Below, piece after piece: positions 19,101 to 28,100 of a stretch of 49,094 nucleotides of DNA; the first letter of the stretch is position 1, and each line of letters begins with the position of its first letter. The notes under the pieces are model-generated. The model was given only the letters and a program-made list of their open reading frames with translations, was not told the origin of the DNA and made no database searches. The translations under genes were made by a program, and so were the position numbers. Source of the DNA: Bacteroidota bacterium (GTDB lineage: Bacteria; Bacteroidota; Bacteroidia; UBA7662; CANHCV01); NCBI GenBank assembly GCA_947459245.1, contig CANHCV010000013.1:1-49094 (forward strand), in the 5' to 3' direction.

Positions 19101-22100
19101 GGGTGACAAATTAACCCAATTGTTCGCAATGTTGGTTGAACCGGCAACTGAAGCAAAATTTCCAGGAGCTGGACATGGCAACAAGCGATACAAAGAAACT
19201 GAATCAATAATTAATGCAGAACTATTCAAATCATTTCCACCAAACAAATGGTAGGTTAAATAATAAGTACCGGTTGGTTTATTCCATGTGAATGAATCTA
19301 CACGGTAAGTACAGGTGGTACCAGTAACCGTGAAGGATGGACGAATGGTGTCGAACGTAGTGCTACCATTCTGTGATGTTGAGAATCCAACACGCATTTG
19401 AGGAGCGTTAGTCCAAGGTGCAGAAACAGAAATGAAGTTACCCAAAGCATAATCGTTACCATTAACTAAATTTACGCAGCGGGTGTAAAAAATGTCATTC
19501 TGGGTGGTAGCACCTGAAGTAGGACTGAACCACATGCTTCGGCCACCTTGACATGCAGCAAACGATTGATTTCCGAAAACATTTCGAACGGTAACGATCA
19601 CATCATTGTTCAAATCGTAGATTTTCCAACCAATTGGCAAGGTAGTTGTTGATTCGAAATCTTCAGTAAGTGAAGATACACTTAAATCAATCGGCAACGT
19701 ATTGTGAGCAACATATCCATTAAAAATATTATCTATTGGATTTTCGTCACCAGAACGCGTTACGTTGAAGTTGAAGGTGTACTGTCCGCCAGTTGACATG
19801 TTCGCCACAGGCATGGTGATATCTTTGGTTGTGAACGGTTGGATGGTATCCAAGGTTGTTGCGTTGTACACCCCAGCACCGGTGCGAGCACCAGAGAAGG
19901 TATACGAAACCGAGAAGCCACCAATGATTGGATTAACTCCGCTGTTTTTCAAACGAACAGTTACTGGAGTAGTTGTTCCCAAAGAACATCCTGTTTGAGG
20001 ATCAACAACCGCTTGAAAAGTAATGTCGTTGTTGTTCACTCGGCGAATCGTGATGTCATCAATATTCATTGGATAATATAAACCGCCGGTGTTACCTTGA
20101 TTATAGTTAAAGGTCAAGAAATAGCTTCCAGTGGTAGTTGCTGTGAAATAACCGGTGTAGGTTTGACAAGCAGAAGTAAAGTTGGAAACCGAATCTTGGT
20201 TAAACACAAAGGAATTTGCATTTTGAGAGTTCGAAAATCCGAAAGTTACTTTTGGTTGAGTAGTCCATAAATTTACTGAAGAAGCTTTGTAACCAAAGGT
20301 TAACTCATACGTTTTTCCAGCTTCCATGCTGAAGCAATTCGAGAAAACCCACTCGTTTTGAACGGTCCTATCGCTCGTAACAACCAAGGCGTTGGTACCA
20401 TTACAGCTGAATTGACCCGATCCACCGGTGTTGTTTTGCCACATATTGGCATAATTTCCAGAACCTAAGATAACAGCATCATTCTTTTCATCAAAAGTGT
20501 ACCAACCACTTGGCAAACGACCACCTAAACCTTCAAAAGTTTGAGTGTAGGTAGAAGTTAAAGCGGTGGAAGCATTGTTGATGGTTGAACCGTAACCAAT
20601 GTTGTTTCCTGAATTTGGATCGGAAGCATGGTTGGTACGAACCTCAATGAATTTATTACCAACTCCATTTAAATTAATGGAAATGGTATGATTGGAGGTT
20701 GCACCAGCAGCCAATGTTCCTGTAAATGAGGTAGTATTAACCCATGAACCATTGTTAACACGGTACTGAACAGGAATGGTTCCGGTAAAGGAAGAACCAG
20801 AGAAATTAGAGATACTAACACTTAAGGCCTCCGAAGCTCCAAGATTGCATCCAGTATTTGGAATACTTACTGCGGTGACCCCAAAATCGTTGTTAGATCC
20901 ACTCACCAAACGAATGGAATCCACGAAGAAAAGGTATGAACTCGAATTGAAGGACTCGGCTACGGTTGGTGCGGTAGGTCCATCGTTCGCAAAAATTGCT
21001 AAAACAATTTCTTGACCAGCATAGGCAGAAAGAGGTAAAGAATAATTGCGGAAAGTTGGAGATAAATATTGACCGCGGGTAATGTTGAACAAGTTCGTCC
21101 AAGTTACTCCACAATTGGTAGAAACCATAACAGCTACTGTATCATCGGTATGCATGGAATCAGCTAGTACAAATCCAGCAGAATTATCAGAAATGGCGGC
21201 AGAAAATTGGAAAACATCTCCGGTACTCGGTGTAAATGTTGGACCAACCAACCAGTCTTTCTTTTTGGTATCAAGAGATCCAACTGTAATTGGAGTACCC
21301 ATTGCAATGGCAGCTGAATTGTTACCTGTTCCATTCATTCCTGTAGCAGTTGCCCAAGTTGAAGCATAACTTAATGGTGTTACACCCGTACCTTCTCTCC
21401 ATTTGCGGTTGGAAACCGTTTGGAAATGTAAATTCGCTCCGTTGTAATTGGTAAAATCTTGATTAAAAGGACCTCCGTTGGCGTAAAGCACATCACGTGA
21501 ATACGTTGCAGAGTCATTACAAGCTTTTAAATCAACACCGGGCGCAGCATTTACACTGAAACCGAATCGATAGGTGGTGTCATTAATTAAATCATAGGCA
21601 TTGGACATGGTAACCGTTAGGTTTGCATTGGGTGCCAATGAACCTGTACTGATGGTTACTGGAGAAAAAATTTGAGCATTGGAACCAGCAGCAGAACCCC
21701 GTACTTCTACTGGGTTCGTGGCAAAATTCCAAGAAGCAGTACCCGTATTGCGAATTACAGCGGAGATGGTTTTTCCAAATCCAGCCCAACAGCCAGTTGC
21801 GGCAGGCGTCATTCCATTAATGGATAAATCTGCAGCAACACTGGATGGAGCATTGTAACCGACTTGAATGTTTGGAACATACGTCCTTGCATTAGCAATA
21901 GCGGTTGGAGTGGCAGAAACAAACGGTGTGGTGGTAGAAAATCCAAAATAGTAGGAAGGGGACGTCTGACCAAGATAACCAGTTGTACCGTTACCACCAG
22001 CAGTTAACCCCCAGTTAATGGTGGTTCCGAACCAGCCGGTAGTTGCTCCATTCACGTTCATTTCAATCAATACCTCGATGTTTCCACCGGTGTAACTGAA

Positions 22101-22547
22101 GTTGGTTGAAAAAGGGAAATTAACAAACCCAGCAGTAGTTGGAATTGTTTGAGTGGTATTCTGATACACCAACGTAGCTCCGGCAGATGTCCAAGTATTG
22201 GGTGAACCGGAATAACTGCTTGATGAATTGCGCATGAAGATGCGCATGGTCAAATTCCTTCCAACGGTAGTTCCTGCAGCTGTGATTTTATTCAATGCCA
22301 GCGAAGAAATGGTTCCGCAAGAAACAATACCATTGGCAGCCAATTCAGATGCTTGGTACATAAACATGGACCTCTGATAGGGAAGAACCTGTCCTGTCGA
22401 CATGTAGACCGGACCAATCGAAGCTGATTGGACGAGTGGCCCTCCGAGGGTCACTGTTGTTTGTGCTTGTGTGCCGGTTGCACCCAAGATGGCGAGAAAT
22501 AGCCCCAGCCAGGACCATAAACGCCGTTTACTTTCGTGTTTTTTCAT
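16179..22547 (-). CDS. 2122-residue multidomain secreted protein with T9SS type A sorting signal
   Basis: A Sec signal peptide (basic start, hydrophobic core at about 11-23) ends in Thr-Gln-Ala, predicting cleavage after Ala28 and a mature N-terminal Gln. By family resemblance, domains run roughly: beta-sandwich 30-230; CARDB-like 235-350; cleaved-adhesin/MAM-like 350-550; CARDB-like 550-650; adhesin-like 665-835; CARDB-like 837-940; adhesin-like 945-1120; fibronectin III-like 1125-1215; PPC-like 1220-1360; CARDB-like 1362-1480; a propeller of SBBP-type repeats about 1485-1915; a beta domain 1935-2040; and the type A C-terminal domain from about 2047, beginning NIYPNPTKD and ending KLTIK. It would cross the outer membrane by T9SS and be anchored or released. 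Adhesion is the likely role but is inferred; no catalytic motif is visible. It has its own predicted promoter and terminator. Confidence 0.9.
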   Translation of the reverse strand: MKKHESKRRLWSWLGLFLAILGATGTQAQTTVTLGGPLVQSASIGPVYMSTGQVLPYQRSMFMYQASELAANGIVSCGTISSLALNKITAAGTTVGRNLTMRIFMRNSSSSYSGSPNTWTSAGATLVYQNTTQTIPTTAGFVNFPFSTNFSYTGGNIEVLIEMNVNGATTGWFGTTINWGLTAGGNGTTGYLGQTSPSYYFGFSTTTPFVSATPTAIANARTYVPNIQVGYNAPSSVAADLSINGMTPAATGCWAGFGKTISAVIRNTGTASWNFATNPVEVRGSAAGSNAQIFSPVTISTGSLAPNANLTVTMSNAYDLINDTTYRFGFSVNAAPGVDLKACNDSATYSRDVLYANGGPFNQDFTNYNGANLHFQTVSNRKWREGTGVTPLSYASTWATATGMNGTGNNSAAIAMGTPITVGSLDTKKKDWLVGPTFTPSTGDVFQFSAAISDNSAGFVLADSMHTDDTVAVMVSTNCGVTWTNLFNITRGQYLSPTFRNYSLPLSAYAGQEIVLAIFANDGPTAPTVAESFNSSSYLFFVDSIRLVSGSNNDFGVTAVSIPNTGCNLGASEALSVSISNFSGSSFTGTIPVQYRVNNGSWVNTTSFTGTLAAGATSNHTISINLNGVGNKFIEVRTNHASDPNSGNNIGYGSTINNASTALTSTYTQTFEGLGGRLPSGWYTFDEKNDAVILGSGNYANMWQNNTGGSGQFSCNGTNALVVTSDRTVQNEWVFSNCFSMEAGKTYELTFGYKASSVNLWTTQPKVTFGFSNSQNANSFVFNQDSVSNFTSACQTYTGYFTATTTGSYFLTFNYNQGNTGGLYYPMNIDDITIRRVNNNDITFQAVVDPQTGCSLGTTTPVTVRLKNSGVNPIIGGFSVSYTFSGARTGAGVYNATTLDTIQPFTTKDITMPVANMSTGGQYTFNFNVTRSGDENPIDNIFNGYVAHNTLPIDLSVSSLTEDFESTTTLPIGWKIYDLNNDVIVTVRNVFGNQSFAACQGGRSMWFSPTSGATTQNDIFYTRCVNLVNGNDYALGNFISVSAPWTNAPQMRVGFSTSQNGSTTFDTIRPSFTVTGTTCTYRVDSFTWNKPTGTYYLTYHLFGGNDLNSSALIIDSVSLYRLLPCPAPGNFASVAGSTNIANNWVNLSPSRFRRMNFYYGTNISAPTSTTTSTANSALNASSFTISSLQPGTTYSIYARAECLSGFGTSTWVGPISVSTKPSNDDCAGASFIPVTLNTTCTNNVLSKNTGATVSTTGGTISCGTATSGNVDVWYRTVVPGSGRFVVRTSQVAGSLLTDPVVNAYTGTCAGTLTSVGCNDDDAVGGTGHSRLILSGLTPGDTIRVRVTDYNGTATGAFSLCMYDSTARDLGVTSLTLSGGANGNYNLPSTVNLTIKNFGPVTYNGAASVTLSENGTVKTTQSFALSNVPVGGSVNVTMTTPWTSTNSGALVLRAYTTFGSEINRGNDTTALTVYNIGVTQNASWVNNLSGATGNENGTTIAYDQNHVVYTAGTFRGTLIIGNDTLKGGNTEEGYLTKYDTLGNPVWTRAFTGLGTERITGIAFDNSGNIFVAGQFSTSMKIGSVNLTGLGSSDGFVAKINPAGVVTWARRFGGTGSETVAGILYSPSSNSVSLGGTFNGTMVIDATNTTSGGDLDIYVAQFDGTTGASNWVYSSPGSQADVLRGITSDASGNIYVTGGLCNNKDILGPFGLASSGIYDMFVAKLTSAGSLSWARSLTGTGSEIGNQVAIDGSGNVCVLGTFDLGIGSRGSIARNLLPSVGGRDLFFAKWNSSGVYQSLKVSGGAGEDFTTGMVNQGSNLLVSGFAQNNSNFFGHIIAGSSLGDGFVSSIDGNGNPRFISKTSGADYEMTNGVAASNVGTPYFTGTYKGSATIMNVSLSAAGTTNDAFVGRIGTTSTLQGGPQARLAVSPRAMETTDESIFPISSEWYQVEASQKGSFAEVTWKVAEEFSNARFFVEKLVGTNWVVVGQVNGNTNRQSMDVYSATVSANNGDEFRVRMNDLHGLFSTSPEVRVMSKGISSASNFNGLNIYPNPTKDVCNIAFAQEVKGNVQVVLTGLDGKMVQTWSFENPNQLITLGLNQVANGLYLLKVSSETGEFVQKLTIK

Positions 22548-22579
22548 AAAAATTGGTTTAGTTTAAGTTTCAGAACTAG

Positions 22580-22610
22580 CAAACTTAACAAAAATTAAAT
22601 GAGAAAAAAC
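22580..22610 (-). promoter_or_regulatory. predicted promoter of the T9SS type A surface-protein gene
   Basis: On the (-) strand TAAGTTTG (22587-22580) matches the TAnnTTTG -7 consensus exactly. The -33 region is only T-rich (GTTT at a 19-base spacer). The start would fall near 22573, giving a leader of about 25 bases. The rest of the 296-base divergent gap is AT-rich and shows nothing else except the purL promoter. Confidence 0.5.
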
Positions 22611-22795
22611 CGTGGTGGCTTTCTTTTCGAATTTTCAAGCAAAGTCACTCCAACGATTTAGCAATTTCAAATCAAAAAAAGCACTTTAAATTATTTATTT
22701 TTTTGTTTTTCAGCGACTTAAGGATTAAAAACAAAAATCGTACAATTTTTTCAACACTTTGAAATCCAATACTTTACACCCTACCCTTTTAGGAG

Positions 22796-22826
22796 TATGC
22801 GTTTAGCGTAGAATTTCTTACCTTTG
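22796..22826 (+). promoter_or_regulatory. predicted promoter of purL
   Basis: TACCTTTG at 22819-22826 is an exact TAnnTTTG match, and TATG (three of four matches to TTTG) lies 19 bases upstream at 22796-22799. Transcription would start near 22833, about a dozen bases before the ATG, so the leader is too short for a purine riboswitch. Confidence 0.55.
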
Positions 22827-22843
22827 TCAACAAAAAAACACCC

Positions 22844-25060
22844 ATGGCCCAACCTTTAGCGACTTTAGAACAAGCTCAACAACTCGGTTTACTTCCTGAA
22901 GAATTTGAATCCATCAAAACCATCTTGGGAAGAACTCCAAACTTTACCGAAATGTCCATTTACTCGGTCATGTGGAGCGAACATTGTTCCTACAAAAATT
23001 CCATTGCCTACCTAAAAACACTTCCTCGGGAAAGCGAAAAAATGTTGGCTAAGGCAGGAGAAGAAAATGCAGGGTTGATCGATATTGGAAACAACCTGGG
23101 ATGCGCCTTTAAAATCGAATCCCACAACCACCCTTCCGCCATCGAACCTTATCAAGGCGCGGCAACAGGGGTGGGCGGAATCAATCGCGATATTTTCACC
23201 ATGGGCGCTCGCCCCATCGCTCAACTCAATTCTTTGCGGTTTGGAAAACTGGAAGATGAGCGTACCCGATGGATCATCCGTGGCGTTGTAAAAGGAATTG
23301 GTGATTACGGAAATGCTTTCGGTGTACCAACTGTGGGTGGGGAGGTGTTCTTCGACGATTGCTACAATGTTAATCCATTGGTTAATGCCATGAGTGTGGG
23401 TATTGTAGAAAAAGGGAAAACCGTTTCTGCCATTGCATACGGAGAAGGCAATCCGGTTTTTATCGTTGGTTCACGAACCGGTAAAGATGGCATTCATGGA
23501 GCAACCTTTGCATCCGGAGACATCACGGAAGATTCAGCCAACGACCTTCCATCCGTACAAGTAGGAGATCCTTTCCAAGAAAAACTTCTTTTAGAGGCTA
23601 CCCTAGAAGCCATCGAAACCGGAGTAATTGTTGGAATGCAAGACATGGGAGCTGCAGGCATCACCTGCTCTACCTCAGAAATGTCGGCCAAAGGAAACAG
23701 CGGAATGATCATTCACCTCGACAAAGTCCCTACGCGTCAAGCAAACATGAAAGATTGGGAAATCCTTCTATCCGAATCTCAAGAGCGCATGCTCATCGTT
23801 GCGAAGAAAGGCGAAGAGGCGCCCTTGTTGAACGTATTTGAAAAATGGGATCTTCAGTGCGAGCAAATCGGCACCGTTACCGATGAACCGCTTCTCAAGT
23901 ATTACATGCACGGCGAATTGGTAGCTGAGGTTCCCGCCGAATCATTGGTTCTCGGTGGAGGCGCACCCATTTATCAGCGTGAATTTACTGAACCCACCTA
24001 CCTCGAAAAAATCAAAGCTTACCAACCGGAAAAAGTAGAGGAGCCAACCGACCTAAAGTTGGTGATGAAACACCTCATCGGACATCCCAATTTGTGTTCA
24101 AAGCGATGGGTGTACGAACAGTACGACTCGATGGTTGGAACGGTAAACATGAGCACCAATTTCCCTACCGATGCAGCCATTGTAAATGTTAAAGGCACGG
24201 ACTCTGCCCTAGCCCTTACCGTTGATTGCAACAGCCGTTACATTTTTGCCGATCCGGTAAAAGGAACGGAAATAGCTGTTGCCGAAGCAGCACGAAACAT
24301 TGTTTGCTCTGGAGGAGTGCCTCAAGCTATCACCAATTGTTTGAATTTCGGAAATCCTTATAATCCTGAGGTGTATTGGCAGTTCGCAGGTGCCATCAAA
24401 GGAATGGGAAATGCTTGCCGAAAATTCGACACTCCTGTAACTGGTGGAAATGTGAGTTTTTACAACCAATCTTCCTACGAAGGACCCGTATTCCCTACTC
24501 CAACCATCGGAATGTTGGGTTTATTGGAAAACAAAGAGCACGCTCAAACATTGAGTTTTCAGCAACCTGGAGATATCATTTATATCATAGGGACTTCATC
24601 CAACGACTTGGGTTCATCTCAATACCTCTATTCTTACCATGGTGAAAAGTTCTCAACTTGTCCTGAATTTAATTTGGATGAAGAATTTGAATTCCAACAG
24701 AATATTTCCAAGTTATTGCGCAAAAACAGCATAGAAAGCTGCCACGACGTTTCCGATGGAGGTTTGTTTATCGCTTTAATTGAGTCGTGTTTGGAAAACG
24801 AACTTGGTTTTTCCATTGAAACCAACAAGAATTACCGAGTTGATGCGTTTTTGTTTGGAGAAAAACAAAGTCGTGCTATCATCTCGGTTTCACCGGAAGA
24901 AGCGGAAATGGTTGAATCAACTTTGAGAAAATTTGATCAACCGTTCGAACGCCTTGGTGTGGTAACTGAAAATAGTATCTCAATCAACCATTCCGACTAC
25001 GGTAGCATCTTGGATTTGAAGAAAACATTTCAAGAAAGCCTAGGCAATTTGTTGTCTTAA
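22844..25060 (+). CDS. purL: phosphoribosylformylglycinamidine synthase, PurL subunit (small type)
   Basis: A 738-residue enzyme of de novo purine synthesis that makes formylglycinamidine ribonucleotide from FGAR, ATP and ammonia. The length is that of the small PurL, which needs separate PurS and PurQ (the glutaminase); the roughly 1300-residue fused PurL has both built in. The conserved SEHCSYKN motif is at residues 45-52 with His47, and [21 protein letters not shown] follows at about 90-110. The repeated AIRS-like halves are both present. purS and purQ are not in the window. It is divergent from the surface-protein gene and is followed after 65 bases by another surface-protein gene. Confidence 0.95.
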   Translation: MAQPLATLEQAQQLGLLPEEFESIKTILGRTPNFTEMSIYSVMWSEHCSYKNSIAYLKTLPRESEKMLAKAGEENAGLIDIGNNLGCAFKIESHNHPSAIEPYQGAATGVGGINRDIFTMGARPIAQLNSLRFGKLEDERTRWIIRGVVKGIGDYGNAFGVPTVGGEVFFDDCYNVNPLVNAMSVGIVEKGKTVSAIAYGEGNPVFIVGSRTGKDGIHGATFASGDITEDSANDLPSVQVGDPFQEKLLLEATLEAIETGVIVGMQDMGAAGITCSTSEMSAKGNSGMIIHLDKVPTRQANMKDWEILLSESQERMLIVAKKGEEAPLLNVFEKWDLQCEQIGTVTDEPLLKYYMHGELVAEVPAESLVLGGGAPIYQREFTEPTYLEKIKAYQPEKVEEPTDLKLVMKHLIGHPNLCSKRWVYEQYDSMVGTVNMSTNFPTDAAIVNVKGTDSALALTVDCNSRYIFADPVKGTEIAVAEAARNIVCSGGVPQAITNCLNFGNPYNPEVYWQFAGAIKGMGNACRKFDTPVTGGNVSFYNQSSYEGPVFPTPTIGMLGLLENKEHAQTLSFQQPGDIIYIIGTSSNDLGSSQYLYSYHGEKFSTCPEFNLDEEFEFQQNISKLLRKNSIESCHDVSDGGLFIALIESCLENELGFSIETNKNYRVDAFLFGEKQSRAIISVSPEEAEMVESTLRKFDQPFERLGVVTENSISINHSDYGSILDLKKTFQESLGNLLS

Positions 25061-25066
25061 TGTCAT

Positions 25067-25108
25067 TTTGTTTTGAATTTACAAAACAAAGCAACCTTTT
25101 ATGAGGTT
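25067..25108. repeat. two small inverted repeats after purL
   Basis: TTTGTTTTG (25067-25075) is the reverse complement of CAAAACAAA (25082-25090), a 9-bp AT-rich stem. AACCT (25093-25097) pairs with AGGTT (25104-25108). Neither is followed by a T-run, so they are weak terminator candidates; the first may stabilise the purL mRNA end. No convincing promoter for the next gene is visible in this 65-base gap. Confidence 0.35.
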
Positions 25109-25125
25109 TAAAGGTCGAAAGGAAA

Positions 25126-28100
25126 ATGAATACCATGAAAAAAGCGAAAATCATTCTGTGCATGCTCTTGGGTTTCATTTTTTGGAACGACACCCTGGCG
25201 ACCCACCTCATGGGAGGAAACATTGGTTATGATTTCATTGGAACATTACCCAATGGACAAAAGCGCTATCGAATTTATTTATTCATTTACCGGGACTGCG
25301 ATAATGGGCAAGCTCAATTCGACAATCCACTTCCCTTGGCAGTATTCGATGCTTCCACGAATCGTTGTGTTCAAAGTTTACAAGTTAACTTCTTGAGTTC
25401 AAACATTCGAAATGTTACACCCAATATTTCTTCCAACTGCCCACCAAATACCTTACCTTCCTATTGCATTGAACAAGGGTACTATGAAACCACGGTAGAT
25501 TTACCTGTAAGTACAAGAGGTTACCACATTGTTTACGAACGATGCTGCAGAAACAATGCCATTTTAAACGTAGCTCAGAGTCAAGGACAAACGTATTCTG
25601 CATTTATCCCCAACACCAATCTCAATAACTCTTCCCCACGATTTTCTGATGTTCCCGTTCCATTTATGTGTGCCAACGATACGGTAACTTTGAACAACTC
25701 CGCAACCGACCGCGATGGAGATTCTTTGGTTTACTCTTTTGTTCATCCCTTTGCTGGTGGAACAACGTCAAACCCTTTACCTCAATACAATATCGGAGAT
25801 GTTTTAAACCCTCCACAGCCCATCACCTACAATCCCAATTTCAGCACGAATTTCCCTTTCGGACCAACGGGATATAACTTCATTGATCCTGTTTCGGGGA
25901 TAACCTATTACAATTCTACCACCACTGGCAACTACATTGTAGCCGTTAACATCAATGAATTCAGAAATGGTGTATTGATCAGTTCTACCCGAAGAGACAT
26001 CCAATTTTTGGTTGGAAATTGCCCCAGCAATACCCCACCTAGATTAACGGTAACACCTCCTGGGCCTGGACAGACTAACGGTTCTGGGCAAACCAATTTA
26101 TCGGTTATTGAAGGGAGTTTGATTTCTTTCCCCATCACCATTCGCGACATCGATTCGGTATTTTTATCGGCTACAGGAACATTAGCAAATCCCGCAGCCA
26201 ACGGAATTGCTCAACCCTACCCTACCTTAACGGTAACGAGAGGAATAGGAACCGTAAACGGCTCTTTCAATTGGCAAACCAGTTGTGCTCATCGAAGAAA
26301 TGCACCTTACGAGTTTACGATTGCAGCTCAAGACCAAGGGTGTCCTAAAAAAACAAGCTACTTTAACTACCGAGTAACGGTTTTAAAATCGACCTCAGCC
26401 ACCGGAATTATTGGTCCAAATCGCTTGTGCGAGGGCACCATCGACACGTTTAGGACCAATGGTGGAGATACTTCCACTTACCAATGGTTTATTAGCGCTG
26501 GAACCATTTTAGGTGGCCAAGGAACCAATCGACTGATTGTTCAAATGCCCACTGGGGGTGGAAATGTTCAAATTAGAGCCATCGAAACTTCCACAGTAGG
26601 TTGTAAAGGAGATACCCTTTTCTCCAACTTCCGAGTTAACGCAAAACCATCGTCAGCGTCTCAAGCAAATCCCAATCCCGCGTGTCCGGGTGAATTTGTT
26701 ATCCTTCAAGCCCTTCAAGTTGCGCCCCAAAACAAATATTCTTGGACACCAACCACCAATCTTCAAAACCCATTATCGCCAACGGCGGCCTTCATGGCCT
26801 TCAACAACTCATCAAGTCAACAGCAACGGCTTTTTCAGTTAACCGTTATCGATACCATTACGGGATGTTCTGATTCTTCCTTGATTCGGTTTTCAGTTCG
26901 ACCCAAAGTTGACGTTTTTGCAGGAAATGATACCACGGTTTGCCCAAACATTCCATTTCAGATTGGCTTGAATTTCACTCCAGGAATTGCTTACACTTGG
27001 GGCGAATTAGGGGGAACTTTCACTTCAACTCTCCCGAATCCAACGGTTAGTTTTACCAACGGAACCAATGGAAATATTCAAAAAACGCTGTTTATTTCTG
27101 CCTTTAGAAATTTAGACAATTGCAGAACCACCGATACCATCGTTATCACTGTTCGCCCACCAGCCATTGCCAATGCTGGTCCAGACATTCGGATTTGCAA
27201 CAATGTATCAGGGATTATTGGCACAACTGCATTAGCCAATCACTCGTATTTATGGACTCCAACCTTGGGGTTAAATGACTCTTCAAGGGCGCAACCAACC
27301 GTACATTTACAAAATCCGAACACTGCGCCCATCGCATCCAATTACGTTGTAACCACCAATCGAAACGGCTGCATTGCTCAAGATACCGTACAAGTGACCG
27401 TGCTTAGTAAGCCACTCAAACCCATCGTTCAAGGCAACTTTTTCCCCTGTAAAAATAGCACGGGCCTCACCTATCGGGTGGTTCCTCAACCGGGTTCTAC
27501 CTACAATTGGAACATCATTGGAGGAACCATTACCCAACGATTGAACACTTCCATCACGTGCAACTGGGGAACAATGGATACCGGTTTTATCATCATTCAA
27601 GAAAGAGATTCCATTGGTTGTTTGGGTGACCCAGATTCCAACTTGGTTTTAATCAATCGGGCAAAAGTTGACTCTCTTTATGGAAATCCTTCGGTTTGTC
27701 CGTTCATCGCTGGGGTTCAATACTGGGTTGATCTCGACTCAGGAAGCACCTACCAATGGAGTGTTTCAGGAGGAAGTATTGCTGGCGGACAAGGAACGGA
27801 TACCCTTCGAATCAATTGGGGTGGTCCTGGAAATGGTTGGGTAAAAGTTATTCCAACCAATCGGTACGGATGTACCGGTGATAGTGTTGTAAAAAACATC
27901 TTTAAAAATCAACTTTTGGTTACCGTACCACCGGTTGGAGATACCGATGTTTGTGCGGGACAAGACTCTACCCGTTATTCGGTTATTCCAACCACAGGAT
28001 CAACCTATTCTTGGAGCGTAACCAATGGAATTATTTTATCGGGACAAGGCACCCCAAGCATTTTGGTTCGATGGCCCAGTTCCGTTGGTACGGGGGTTGT

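Noticed and set aside
22548-22843. Possible riboswitch or small RNA in the divergent gap before purL.
   Set aside because: The predicted purL leader is only about a dozen bases, and the rest is AT-rich without stable paired arms.
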